Below are positions 38,789-47,813 of a stretch of DNA of 64,000 bases, one piece after another. The notes under the pieces are model-generated. The model was not told the DNA's origin. It searched no databases and worked only from the letters and a program-made list of their open reading frames with translations. A program made the position numbers and the translations under genes. Positions within the stretch are counted from its first letter, which is position 1; every line of letters starts with the position of its first letter. The DNA comes from a virus: positions 1-64,000 of the IMG/VR virus record IMGVR_UViG_3300026521_000151; one strand, 5' to 3'.

Positions 38789-40135
38789 ATGAAATCTATT
38801 ATAGACAGACTTAGTAATGTAAGTTCTCGTAAAGAGAAAGAGCGTATTTTAACAGAACATAAAGAAAATGAACTATTTAAAAAAGTGTTAAAAGCTACAT
38901 ATGATAATAGTATAAAGTATTATATAACTGATTGTGTTTTCACTCCTACCAACGAAAACATAACATTAGATAATGCAATAGACTATCTGTTAAATGAAAT
39001 AGCTACACGTAAAGTAACAGGTAACTTAGCACAAGAAACAGTTAATAAAATATATTCATCATTACCTACCGATGATAGATATGTTTTTAAGCTTGTTTTA
39101 GAGAGGAATTTAGGTTGTGGTATATCAACTACTACAATCAATAAAGTCTTCTCTGAGCTCATTACAGACCCTAAGAAACTATATATGCGTTGTAGTACGT
39201 ATGATAAAAGTAAAATAAGTAAGATAGCAAAACCAAATGACCTATTTTATGTTCAAGAAAAGTTAGATGGTTTATATTGTAATTATGATATTAATAATCA
39301 AGACTTTATAACAAGGAACTTAAAACAATTACCTTTGTTTGTAAATCAGTATGAAGCTTTTGTCGATATTGTAAGGGGTGTTAATAACACACAACTAAGT
39401 AATGGTGATTATATTTTACAAGGTGAGTTATTAATTAAAGACAAAATAACTAATGAGATACTACCTCGCGAGGTTGGTAATGGTATGTTAAACAGTAAGA
39501 ACAATTTATTAGATTTAACTAAGTATAAAGTAGTGTATTACGTGTGGGATGTGATAAGTAAAAATGTATGGTTAGGTAAGCAACAATCTAAACCTTATTA
39601 TGATAGACTACAATTTTTACAAGATAATGTTAAGTTTCTTAACGATTGTGTAGTAGTACCTCAAACAATTCAAATATACCATAATGGGAGTTTTGAATCA
39701 GAAGTAGATAAATTATTAGATTTATTTTTAAGTAGGGGTAGTGAGGGAATTGTAATTAAACATAGTAAGATGTTATGGGAGGGTAAAACAAGTAAATATC
39801 AATTAAAATATAAAAAGGTGATTGAGGTTGATTTACTAATTACTGATTTATTAAATGGTGTTACAGGAAGCAATAAAGGTAAATTATCTATATTACACTG
39901 TGAGAGTTTAGAGGGGGAGTTACAAGTTAATGTCGGCATAGGTTTGAGTGACGAAGTATTAGAGGACATTAGAAATAATATGAATAATTGGTTAGGTAAG
40001 GTTGTAGCTATTAAAGCATTTGGTATTACAACTAATGATAATGGTTATAGTTTATTCTTACCTCGTTTTGTAGAGTTAAGGTTAGATAAAGATGAACCTG
40101 ATAGTATAGATAGAATAAAAGAAATAGATAGTTAA
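38789..40135 (+). CDS. ATP-dependent DNA ligase
   Basis: 448 residues. The adenylated lysine K158 is in EKLDG, followed by LQGELLI (motif III), SEGIVIKH (motif IV) and YQLKYKK (motif V). An N-terminal helical DNA-binding domain (1-145) and a C-terminal OB fold are expected for this length. It seals nicks in phage replication and recombination. A7 begins right at its stop codon. Confidence 0.92.
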   Translation: MKSIIDRLSNVSSRKEKERILTEHKENELFKKVLKATYDNSIKYYITDCVFTPTNENITLDNAIDYLLNEIATRKVTGNLAQETVNKIYSSLPTDDRYVFKLVLERNLGCGISTTTINKVFSELITDPKKLYMRCSTYDKSKISKIAKPNDLFYVQEKLDGLYCNYDINNQDFITRNLKQLPLFVNQYEAFVDIVRGVNNTQLSNGDYILQGELLIKDKITNEILPREVGNGMLNSKNNLLDLTKYKVVYYVWDVISKNVWLGKQQSKPYYDRLQFLQDNVKFLNDCVVVPQTIQIYHNGSFESEVDKLLDLFLSRGSEGIVIKHSKMLWEGKTSKYQLKYKKVIEVDLLITDLLNGVTGSNKGKLSILHCESLEGELQVNVGIGLSDEVLEDIRNNMNNWLGKVVAIKAFGITTNDNGYSLFLPRFVELRLDKDEPDSIDRIKEIDS

Positions 40136-40236
40136 AATAATTTTATTATTAGTATATATTTATTATATAAAATTTCCCATAGGGTATTATCCTTAATTTA
40201 GGGATTTTATATTTTTATATTAATTTTAATGACATT
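40135..40236 (+). repeat. A element, copy 7 (102 bp)
   Basis: Starts at the ligase stop and ends 27 bases before the ATG of the 95-aa gene. Belongs to the subtype with a TTTTATATTTTTATA-like middle. Confidence 0.85.
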
Positions 40237-40263
40237 GGAAATATACAATAAAAAGGAGTTTAA

Positions 40264-40551
40264 ATGAGTCATTTAAACTCTAAAAAGGTAGAATTGATAA
40301 GAGAGTTGGCTGAGTTAGTTATAGACTACTACGATTTAACTTACTTACCCAAAGATGATTTAGTTGAGTTAGTTGTGCGTGATATTAAGAAGTGTGATTT
40401 TAAAAGTAAGAAAGCAGTTATTAATAAAGTATTGAAAGTGTTTAGTTGTATTGAGTTGACAGATAACTTAGGGTTATCTTACTATATAAGTTTAAAATAT
40501 AAGTATCTACCTAAGCAATTAAAACGTAAGTTGAAAACAAAATTTGTATAA
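40264..40551 (+). CDS. Hypothetical helical basic protein, 95 aa
   Basis: Helical, with a very basic C-terminal end (KYKYLPKQLKRKLKTKFV). Ribosome binding site AAAAAGGAG. Driven from A7 or from read-through of the ligase promoter. Unknown. Confidence 0.65.
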   Translation: MSHLNSKKVELIRELAELVIDYYDLTYLPKDDLVELVVRDIKKCDFKSKKAVINKVLKVFSCIELTDNLGLSYYISLKYKYLPKQLKRKLKTKFV

Positions 40552-40598
40552 TAGTAGGGTAAAATACCGAGAGTATAATTAAATTTACAAGAAATTTT

Positions 40599-40630
40599 AT
40601 ACCTTATTTTAGGTATTTATTTATAATTTT
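40599..40630 (+). terminator. Intrinsic terminator before the head genes
   Basis: Stem ATACCT/AGGTAT with a 6-base loop followed by TTATTTATAATTTT. It separates the ligase unit from the portal gene, so the virion operon should have its own promoter. I could not identify a sigma-70 one. Confidence 0.5.
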
Positions 40631-40718
40631 AAGTAAAAATATGCTAAAAGTTTATACACTGATAGGCATTATACCTATAGAGAGCGTGGTTGATGAGCCA
40701 CAAACAAAGGAAATGTTT

Positions 40719-42044
40719 ATGGGAATTTTAAAAAACATATTTGGGAAAGATAAATCCCCGCCAAAACAAAGTAATGAATTTAAAAACACAATACCATTAG
40801 AACAGAAAGCAAGTAAAAATAATAGGCTATTAGTTGATAATGTTAGTAAACCTACCTCAACTACTTACACTAATGCTTATAAGAATGCTGATATAGTTAA
40901 TGCGTGTGTATCATACAGTGCTGATATAGCAAGTCAAATAAAATTGAAAGTTATGACAGATAATAATGGAGAGTTAATCCCTATAAATGACAAGAAGATA
41001 AATGATTGGGTTAAACAACCTAATCCATTTATGAGTTGGGCAACATTGTTCCAACTTTATTTTCAAAGTTATTTAGTTACAGGGAATGCCTACTTAACAT
41101 TTGAGAAAGTAGGTATAGGTTATGAAAGTTGGGTTTTAGACCCTACTAAAACAGAAGTAGTACCTGATACAAGAAAGTATATATCAGGTTATATCTTTGA
41201 TTCACAAATTAGCTATAGAGCTTCCGAAGTTATATTTATGAAAAATGGAGATATAACAAATGGTTATTATGGTTTAAGCCCAATAGCAAGTTTAATAGAT
41301 ATGTTAAGCATTGAGGGTTATGCTGTTGATGATTTAAAAGATTTTTATAGTAACTCAATGATTATGCAAGGTTTATTTACTTCGGAGTATCAACTAAATG
41401 AAACTCAAATTGAAAGTTTAAGAACACAATTTAGAGCTTTATATGGTAAAGGTGGAGAAGATAGATTTGGTCATTTATTTATGGGTAACAATTTAAAGTA
41501 TCAACCTATGAAAGTGAATGTTAAAGACGGAATGCTTTTAGATGCTTTAAATATAAGTGAAGATAGAATATATAAACTATTTAGAATTAATCCTATTCTG
41601 TTAGGAGTAGGTAGAAGTAATTCAGGTGATGATATTAGATTGGCTAAAGAAAATTATTTAAACAATTTTATAAGACCTTTGGTTAATAAATTAATAGGTG
41701 AATTTACTACATTCTTTAGACGTGTGCTAAAGAACAATAATGTAGAAGTTATTTGTGATTACTCTAACATACCTGAAATAACAAATGCTATACAACAAAA
41801 AGTAGATTATGTTAGTAAAGCACAACAAAACGGTATATTGAGTGTTAATGAAAGTAGAGATTTACTAAACTTACCAAAAGTAAGTGATAAGTGGGCTAAT
41901 GAAAGGTTCTTACCTTCATTTTTATTAGGTACTCAACCTATTAGTTTGAATGGTGAACAAATAGATTTAAGCCCAACTAATCAACAAGTCAGTCCTTCAA
42001 ATGCTAATGTTAATGGTGGTGGAGAGAATGATAATTTAAGATAA
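40719..42044 (+). CDS. HK97-family portal protein
   Basis: 441 residues from ATG 40719, eight bases after AAAGGA; an in-frame upstream ATG (40641) has no ribosome binding site. The pattern ADIVNACVSYSADIAS, QPNPFMSWATLFQLYFQSYL and GNAYLTFEK is the classical start of HK97 portal proteins. The dodecameric portal is the gate for DNA packaging and the tail attachment site. Confidence 0.9.
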   Translation: MGILKNIFGKDKSPPKQSNEFKNTIPLEQKASKNNRLLVDNVSKPTSTTYTNAYKNADIVNACVSYSADIASQIKLKVMTDNNGELIPINDKKINDWVKQPNPFMSWATLFQLYFQSYLVTGNAYLTFEKVGIGYESWVLDPTKTEVVPDTRKYISGYIFDSQISYRASEVIFMKNGDITNGYYGLSPIASLIDMLSIEGYAVDDLKDFYSNSMIMQGLFTSEYQLNETQIESLRTQFRALYGKGGEDRFGHLFMGNNLKYQPMKVNVKDGMLLDALNISEDRIYKLFRINPILLGVGRSNSGDDIRLAKENYLNNFIRPLVNKLIGEFTTFFRRVLKNNNVEVICDYSNIPEITNAIQQKVDYVSKAQQNGILSVNESRDLLNLPKVSDKWANERFLPSFLLGTQPISLNGEQIDLSPTNQQVSPSNANVNGGGENDNLR

Positions 42045-42054
42045 TGGAGTTGTT

Positions 42055-42858
42055 ATGAAGAATAAAGTATTTTTAAATACACAAACTAAATTATTGTCTA
42101 ATGTTGAAGATGTGGCAATAATTGAAGGTTACGCTAATGCTAACACAAAAGATAGGGACGGAGATATAGTTATTCAGTATGGAATTGATTTAACTAACTT
42201 TAAGAAAAATCCTATTATGTTATATCAACACGATAGAAATAATCCTATCGGTAAAGTTGTTGCTGTTGAAGCTACCGATAAAGGGTTATATGTTAAATGT
42301 GAAATTTATAAAGCACTAAACCCACAAGCATATGCTGGTGTTGTTAATGGTGTATTAAAAACATTTAGTATAGGTTTTAGAGGTCTTGACGGGGAGTATA
42401 ATGATGACACTGATACATTTTATTTTACTAAAAGTGAGTTATTAGAAGTTTCAGTTGTATCAATCCCAGCAAATCAAGATAGTATTTTTGACTTAGTAGA
42501 GAGTCCCTGTGGTGATGGTTTTTGCTTATTAGGCAAAAAAGGTTATAAACCAGAGGGAAGTATAAAAAAAGAAATACAAGCAAAGGAACAAGATATGTCA
42601 GAAGAAGTTGTTAAGCTGTTAGAAGAGATAGCTAAATCAAATAAAGAGTTATTAGCTTTACAGTTAGAAAAACAAGAACAAGCTAAAGGTGAAGAAACAC
42701 CTGAGGTTGAGGAAGCACCTGAGGTTGAAGAGAAAGAGTTTAACTTAGTAGCTCACATAGAAGAGTTAGAAGTTAAAGAAGGACAATTTGAAGCTTTATT
42801 AAAAGCACAAGAAAAATTATCAGCAAAACTAAATAAATTTGTTGAAGAAAACATATAA
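42055..42858 (+). CDS. HK97-type prohead protease
   Basis: 267 residues. Catalytic His is in MLYQHD (about 55-60) and Ser in KTFSIGF (about 103-109); LEVSVVSIPAN completes the herpesvirus-type serine protease fold. The last 90 residues are acidic with two copies of a PEVEE unit and may act as scaffold. It matures the capsid encoded next. Confidence 0.9.
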   Translation: MKNKVFLNTQTKLLSNVEDVAIIEGYANANTKDRDGDIVIQYGIDLTNFKKNPIMLYQHDRNNPIGKVVAVEATDKGLYVKCEIYKALNPQAYAGVVNGVLKTFSIGFRGLDGEYNDDTDTFYFTKSELLEVSVVSIPANQDSIFDLVESPCGDGFCLLGKKGYKPEGSIKKEIQAKEQDMSEEVVKLLEEIAKSNKELLALQLEKQEQAKGEETPEVEEAPEVEEKEFNLVAHIEELEVKEGQFEALLKAQEKLSAKLNKFVEENI

Positions 42859-42873
42859 ACACAAGGAGTATTA

Positions 42874-44097
42874 ATGAGTTTAGAATTAGTTAGAAACCTT
42901 AAAGGTGAAGTAGAATCACTAAAGAAAGAGTTAGAATCAGCGAAAGAAGCTGGAAGTAAAGTAGCTGAGCTTGAAAAAGAGTTTGGAGTATTTAAAGCAG
43001 AAGCTGAAAGACAAGTACCAACAGCAGAGAAAGAATTACCTGTTGCTGAACTAAAAGAAAAAGCAGCAAACTTAAAACTTAAATCTATTCTAACAGGTAG
43101 AGAGATGACAGCAACAGCTGAATATAAACAAATTGCGGGACAAATTGAGAAAGCAATTAAACCTTCTGATATTCCTAATTGGGTAGAGGAAGCATTCGCA
43201 AGTGAAATTTTAACAAAAATGGAACTTGATTTAAAAGTTGCTTCATTATTTGGAAGTTATACAATTCCTGAGAATGTTCAAGTATTATCAGTACCAAGAT
43301 TAGACGCAGGTGCAGGTGAAGGTTTCTTAATTAATCCAGCAGATGACGCTATTGAAAGTGCATTAACAAGTGGTAAAGTACAATTCCAAGTTACTAAAAT
43401 TAAATCATTAGTTGTTACAGCTGACGAAGCAAACCAAGAAGCAGTTATCAGTACTTTAATGGATGTTGTTAAATCTGAATTAGGTAAATCACTTGCGAGA
43501 GGTGTTGAAAAAGCTATTGTAAATGGTGACCAAGACACAGGTGATGATAACATTAACGGTGACCCTGCTGCGACTGACGTAACAAGAGCTTATGCAAAAG
43601 GTCTTAGAAAATATGGTTTAGTAAATACAGTAGACGCTGGTGGTGATGCAATCACTCTTGATGATATTAAAGCAGCAAGAAAAGCTATGGGTGTATTTGG
43701 TGTTAATCCAGCTGATATGGCATTAATTATCAATCCTGAAACACTTTATGATTTACTTGGAATTGATGAAGTATTAACAGTTGACAAAATTGGTTCTGAT
43801 AGAGCTGTTTTAAGAACAGGTACAATCGCAAGTATCTTTGGTATCAATGTTATTATCTCTGAATATATCCCACATAATTTAGGTGCTGACGGTAAAGTAG
43901 CTGATGACGGTACAAAAACTGCTGCATTACTTGTACACTTACCTTCATTTAGAAGAGCAAAAAGAAATGCTGTATCATTAGAGCAAGATAGAAACATTGT
44001 AAATGGTACTAACTTATATGTTGGTCAAACTTACACTGACTTCAAAATGACATCAGTTGCTGGTAATTCAGTAGTATCAATCATTAACTTAGCTTAA
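42874..44097 (+). CDS. Major capsid protein, HK97 fold
   Basis: 407 residues. Residues 1-100 are a coiled-coil delta/scaffold domain (NLKGEVESLKKELESAKEAG) that the protease would remove. The rest follows HK97 gp5: IPNWVEEAFASEI near 100, EANQEAVISTLMD, and ADMALIINPETLYDL in the A domain. Codon usage is more balanced here than in neighbours, as expected for a highly expressed gene. Confidence 0.92.
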   Translation: MSLELVRNLKGEVESLKKELESAKEAGSKVAELEKEFGVFKAEAERQVPTAEKELPVAELKEKAANLKLKSILTGREMTATAEYKQIAGQIEKAIKPSDIPNWVEEAFASEILTKMELDLKVASLFGSYTIPENVQVLSVPRLDAGAGEGFLINPADDAIESALTSGKVQFQVTKIKSLVVTADEANQEAVISTLMDVVKSELGKSLARGVEKAIVNGDQDTGDDNINGDPAATDVTRAYAKGLRKYGLVNTVDAGGDAITLDDIKAARKAMGVFGVNPADMALIINPETLYDLLGIDEVLTVDKIGSDRAVLRTGTIASIFGINVIISEYIPHNLGADGKVADDGTKTAALLVHLPSFRRAKRNAVSLEQDRNIVNGTNLYVGQTYTDFKMTSVAGNSVVSIINLA

Positions 44098-44104
44098 TAG
44101 TTAA

Positions 44105-44131
44105 AACATAAAGGCTGTTTTCCTTTATGTT
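44105..44131 (+). terminator. Hairpin after the capsid gene
   Basis: Perfect 10-bp stem AACATAAAGG/CCTTTATGTT with a 7-base loop. No clear T tail, so it may stabilise the capsid mRNA 3' end. Confidence 0.5.
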
Positions 44132-44232
44132 ACTTCCACACAAGCTTACAAAATATATTGTGATTTGTATGTTCAACAAATCAGTAAATTAATAAGGAAG
44201 ACACTAATAAGTTGTCTTCATCTTTATTAGAT

Positions 44233-44287
44233 AAATTTCATATAAAGGCTGTTTTTCCTTCTTTTCAGCCTTTATATGAAATTTTAA
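44233..44287 (+). terminator. Strong intrinsic terminator downstream of the capsid gene
   Basis: A perfect 19-bp stem (44233-44251 with 44266-44284) with a 14-base pyrimidine loop, followed by TTAATT. It begins with the same AAAGGCTGTTTT word as the hairpin at 44105. A partial terminator here would raise capsid mRNA over downstream genes. Confidence 0.65.
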
Positions 44288-44301
44288 TTAAAGGATTATA
44301 G

Positions 44302-44556
44302 ATGAGTTATAAAGTACAACTAAAAGATAAAGGTTCTATGATTATTGACGGGGAAAAATACCCATTCAATCAAATTAGAACTGTAAGTAAAAAAGTATTT
44401 GAGTACATTAAAGTTACATTTCCTACTAAGTTTAATTTCTTTGGTGAGCCTGAGAGAAAGGTTGTTAAAACAAAAGAAAGTAAAGTTGAAGAGAGGGCAA
44501 AAGAAAAAGTAACAGAGGAAGGTAAAGGTTATACAAGAAAATCTTCTAAAAAGTAA
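44302..44556 (+). CDS. Hypothetical small protein, 84 aa
   Basis: First 50 residues are strand-rich (SYKVQLKDKGSMIIDGEKYP), the last 30 charged and repetitive (VVKTKESKVEERAKEKVTEE). Located between the capsid and connector genes, where head decoration or connector accessory proteins occur. No family recognised. Confidence 0.65.
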   Translation: MSYKVQLKDKGSMIIDGEKYPFNQIRTVSKKVFEYIKVTFPTKFNFFGEPERKVVKTKESKVEERAKEKVTEEGKGYTRKSSKK

Positions 44557-44566
44557 GGAGCTATAA

Positions 44567-45118
44567 ATGGCTGATAATAAATTTTTAGATGAATTTAAAG
44601 AGTACAAAGATATTCCTACGGATAACACAGATACTGACACTATTTTAAATAAAGTATTAGATGGGGCTGAAAGCTACCTTAAAACACAATACTATGTTTA
44701 TTTAGAAAAAGAAAGTTTAACTAAAAAATTGAATGGTAAAAACTATAATTTTGTTGTTCTACCTAATAAGTATATTAGTTTAACTTCTGTTAAAATTGAT
44801 GGTGTAGATATTGATTTAGCTAATTTCTATGTTTCAGGTAATTTAGTTTATTACATAAATAACATATTTAGTTTTGGTGTACAAAACATTGAAGTAGATT
44901 TTGACATAGGTTTTGAAGATAGTGATGATATTCCTGCTGACTTAAAAGTAGCTTTCTTTATTGTAGCTGATAAGTTGTACGAGAATGTACAACAAAATAC
45001 TAACACGATAGATTACAGCGCTGATAGTAATTTTGGTAGAGTTAAAACATTAAATACACTACCTGATACTTTCTATCGTTTATTACAACCACACATAAGT
45101 CCTGTGCTTGGTGTGTAA
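44567..45118 (+). CDS. Head-tail connector (adaptor) protein
   Basis: 183 residues with the helical-hairpin plus beta layout of gp6-like connectors; the C-terminal IPADLKVAFFIVADKLYENV is the characteristic helix. It would sit under the portal. Ribosome binding site AAGGAGC. Confidence 0.75.
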   Translation: MADNKFLDEFKEYKDIPTDNTDTDTILNKVLDGAESYLKTQYYVYLEKESLTKKLNGKNYNFVVLPNKYISLTSVKIDGVDIDLANFYVSGNLVYYINNIFSFGVQNIEVDFDIGFEDSDDIPADLKVAFFIVADKLYENVQQNTNTIDYSADSNFGRVKTLNTLPDTFYRLLQPHISPVLGV

Positions 45119-45121
45119 GTT

Positions 45122-45736
45122 ATGAGTAAGCTAACTACTGAGAGTATTAGATTACTTAAATACTTAGATGAACTATTAGCTTTTAATCATACTTTTGATT
45201 CAGGTATTGGAAAGAAAAAGATAAAAGGTGTTTCGGGTACTATGTATAGTGTGTTACTAAACACTATGGCTGAAGAGGTTAAAAAGGCAGAGAGTGAGTG
45301 GATAAAGGAATTAAAACCTAAATTATCTACACCACTACCTTATAAGTATAAATACAAAAAGCGACCACAAGGTAGAATGTTTCCTTTTAGAATACCTAAG
45401 TCAAATGATTTAGTTAATTCTCTATCGACTGATTTTGTAAGTAATTACACGAATGGTACTATTGACATTAAAGCTTGGGCTGAGATAAATTCATTACACG
45501 CTTTATTAACTAATTATGGTTTTAGTAGAGCAGGTAAAGGTACATCTAAAGGTAAGTGGGCTGAGAATAATTGGATGGAAAAAGTGTTTTACTCTGACAA
45601 ACCTTATGGTAATAGCAAATATGGTTATGTAACTTCGTTTTCTACAATAGTGCATAATATATTTAGAAGTAAAAGATTATATAATAGAATTTACTACCTT
45701 AAAAAGAAATTAAGGGGGGAGTTAAACTTTGAGTAA
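45122..45736 (+). CDS. Probable head-tail joining/neck protein (HK97 gp10-like position)
   Basis: 204 residues, basic, in the place where HK97-like gp10 or neck proteins lie. LVNSLSTDFVS and the following strands fit the fold in outline only. Function is assigned mainly from gene order. Confidence 0.55.
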   Translation: MSKLTTESIRLLKYLDELLAFNHTFDSGIGKKKIKGVSGTMYSVLLNTMAEEVKKAESEWIKELKPKLSTPLPYKYKYKKRPQGRMFPFRIPKSNDLVNSLSTDFVSNYTNGTIDIKAWAEINSLHALLTNYGFSRAGKGTSKGKWAENNWMEKVFYSDKPYGNSKYGYVTSFSTIVHNIFRSKRLYNRIYYLKKKLRGELNFE

Positions 45737-46136
45737 GAGAAAAGATATATTTGATAAAATAGTAGATATTGTAAGTAACAATGATAACATCAAACACACC
45801 TATATAAACGTTGCACCTACTTGGGGTAATGTTAGAGTGTTTCCTGCATCTGCTGTATTATTAGATACAGAAAATATAGAATTAAAAGAATATAGTTGCT
45901 CTACAGATAGAGAACTAACTGTGCTTATATTGATTTATAATAAGCATAAGAACAATGATTATTCAGATATACTATCGGATATTTTAGATAGTATAGAGGA
46001 TGATTTGAAGAACGATAGTGATTTAAGGGACTTAACTACTATTAGTTATCCTGAAACAATTACACAAGATGGTGGGATTTTATATCCTTTCACTATGGCA
46101 GAAATAGCTTTCAAGGTTAGATATTTTGAAAGCTAA
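45729..46136 (+). CDS. Probable tail terminator protein
   Basis: 135 residues. Starts at TTG, supported by a strong AAGGGGGGAG ribosome binding site and overlap with the preceding stop. The sequence from VFPASAVLLD through LTVLILIY to ILSDILDSIEDDL fits the alpha/beta tail terminator fold, which caps the tail tube. Position before the tail tube gene agrees. Confidence 0.7.
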   Translation: MSKRKDIFDKIVDIVSNNDNIKHTYINVAPTWGNVRVFPASAVLLDTENIELKEYSCSTDRELTVLILIYNKHKNNDYSDILSDILDSIEDDLKNDSDLRDLTTISYPETITQDGGILYPFTMAEIAFKVRYFES

Positions 46137-46155
46137 AATTAGATAAGGAGCTTAA

Positions 46156-47223
46156 ATGGCAAGAAAGACGAGAGGGATAGTAACTCAAATTAAAAAAGAG
46201 GATACTTTCAATGGTGGGGCTACATTTGATGATAGCGATGTAGTAGTAGCTAATGAGGCAACAATTACACCTAAAACTGATATGGTTGATAGAAAATTTT
46301 TAAACTGTGACATTGTTAAATTAGGTGGTGTACCTGTTAGAAATACAACAGATGGTACAGTTAGTGTTGAGATAGTTGCAGATACATCTGATACTGACAC
46401 AGATTTCTTCGGTAAGGTTTTATTTGGTGCTGGTTTTGGTTATAAAAACGTACCAGGGCACGCAGGAGATGATACTGATAATGGTAAAGGTGGATTTGTA
46501 GGTAAAGATAGTGCAGGTAATGACGCTGATATGGTATCACTTGCTGATGATAATACAGCAGGTACTGATATTGTTTATTATGTTGCACATAAAGCAAGTG
46601 GTAATACTGCTGGTGAAGAATCAACTTACTCAATCGCAGTTAGAAAATTCTACGACGCTGACACAGTATGTTTATATACAACAGGTGTAAGAGCAAATAA
46701 AGTTGATATTTCAGTACCAACAGCTGATATTATTACAGCAAGTTTTGGTGTTGAAGGAAGTGATTATACAACTCCAACTGACCAAACTAAACCAGCTTGT
46801 AGCACAATTACTGCTGCACCTTTTGTAGGTAAAAGTGCTACATTCAAGTATAAAGGTAATACTGTAAATGCTATGGATTTACAAGTTTCAGTAGCTAATA
46901 CAATCGCTAATGAAGATTCATTAACAAGTGCTGGTTATACTGATAAAATTATTACTGAAAAAGCAATTAGTGGTTCATTTAAAATCTTATTTGAAGATTT
47001 CAGTTACTTAGATGAGTTAAAAGAACAAACTATTGGTACACTTTATCTAAACGTTAAAGTAGGTGATAATGAGTTTGGTTTATATTTACCGAGAGTTAAA
47101 GTTCAAGATTATCAAGTAACGGATAACTCAAATATGTTAGTTGAAGCTACTGTTAATTTCATAGGTGAAACAGATACATCATTAGTACCTGCTCCTGAAG
47201 CTATTTTAGTGGGGATTAAATAA
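46156..47223 (+). CDS. Major tail (tube) protein
   Basis: 355 residues, long for the class. Strand-rich, with KISGSFKILFEDF-like strands at the end. Residues 100-230 (Gly/Asp/Ser/Thr-rich) look like an inserted surface domain. Gene order, between tail terminator and tape measure region, supports tube identity. Ribosome binding site AAGGAGC. Confidence 0.75.
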   Translation: MARKTRGIVTQIKKEDTFNGGATFDDSDVVVANEATITPKTDMVDRKFLNCDIVKLGGVPVRNTTDGTVSVEIVADTSDTDTDFFGKVLFGAGFGYKNVPGHAGDDTDNGKGGFVGKDSAGNDADMVSLADDNTAGTDIVYYVAHKASGNTAGEESTYSIAVRKFYDADTVCLYTTGVRANKVDISVPTADIITASFGVEGSDYTTPTDQTKPACSTITAAPFVGKSATFKYKGNTVNAMDLQVSVANTIANEDSLTSAGYTDKIITEKAISGSFKILFEDFSYLDELKEQTIGTLYLNVKVGDNEFGLYLPRVKVQDYQVTDNSNMLVEATVNFIGETDTSLVPAPEAILVGIK

Positions 47224-47240
47224 TAGTCTGACTAACTTGT

Positions 47241-47260
47241 AACCCTTTTGGGTTGCTTTG
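47241..47260 (+). terminator. Weak terminator after the tail tube gene
   Basis: AACCC-TTTT-GGGTT stem-loop followed by GCTTTG. A second inverted repeat (GCTTTGTTTAA/TTAAACAAAGC) follows at 47255-47292. Likely tunes expression of downstream genes below the tube protein. Confidence 0.45.
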
Positions 47261-47316
47261 TTTAAGAACATTAAGGTGAATTTAAACAAAGCAAAAATAA
47301 AATTAAGGAGCTTAAA

Positions 47317-47709
47317 ATGGCAATCAAAGCAATCAAAAGACAAAGTGAATATAAATATATTCCATTAGAAGAAAGAGGAGAAAAGAAACCTACTACTTTC
47401 TATTTTAAACCATTAGATAAAGAAACAAAAGCAAGACTTGAAGATAAATTAGTAACAGTTAATAAAGATGAAACAATTAATATCAGTAATGCTACTTATA
47501 TTTTAGAAGCATTTAGAATTTGTGTAGTTAAAGTTGAAAACTTTGTTGATGAAAAAAATAGAGAAGTACCTATCGTTAGAGGTAAAGATGGTTTAGTTGT
47601 ATATGACTTTTTAGATATGCTACCTGATAGTATTATTCAAGAAGTAGGACAAACAATTATTAACATTTCAAAATTCCCAGATAAAGCTGACTTATTCTTA
47701 GGTGAATAA
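47317..47709 (+). CDS. Probable tail assembly chaperone
   Basis: 130 residues, in the gpG position between tube and tape measure. Contains a strand pair (TTFYFKPLDKETKARLEDKL) and a helical C-terminus. No slippery site for a gpG-T frameshift is evident and the next gene has its own start. Confidence 0.6.
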   Translation: MAIKAIKRQSEYKYIPLEERGEKKPTTFYFKPLDKETKARLEDKLVTVNKDETINISNATYILEAFRICVVKVENFVDEKNREVPIVRGKDGLVVYDFLDMLPDSIIQEVGQTIINISKFPDKADLFLGE

Positions 47710-47723
47710 ATAGGTAAACATAG

Positions 47724-47765
47724 CCTACCACTCCTACTATAGAGGGTCTTCGGTAGGTTTTTATT
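47724..47765 (+). terminator. Intrinsic terminator before the 221-aa gene
   Basis: CCTACC pairs with GGTAGG across a 22-base loop that can form its own small stem (CCTCT-type), followed by TTTTTATTATATTTT. Confidence 0.6.
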
Positions 47766-47771
47766 ATATTT

Positions 47772-47800
47772 TAGACATTATTTGATTTTTAAAATATAAT
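47772..47800 (+). promoter_or_regulatory. Possible sigma-70 promoter before the 221-aa gene
   Basis: TAGACA, 17 bp, TATAAT. One mismatch in the -35. However, the -10 ends 14 bases before the ATG, so transcription would start inside the ribosome binding site. Function doubtful. Confidence 0.35.
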
Positions 47801-47813
47801 AAAAAGGAACACA

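Noticed and set aside
46361-46633. 90-aa frame antisense to the tail tube gene, rich in Tyr/Gln/His
   Set aside because: Composition is an artefact of the Gly/Asp/Thr-rich domain on the other strand.
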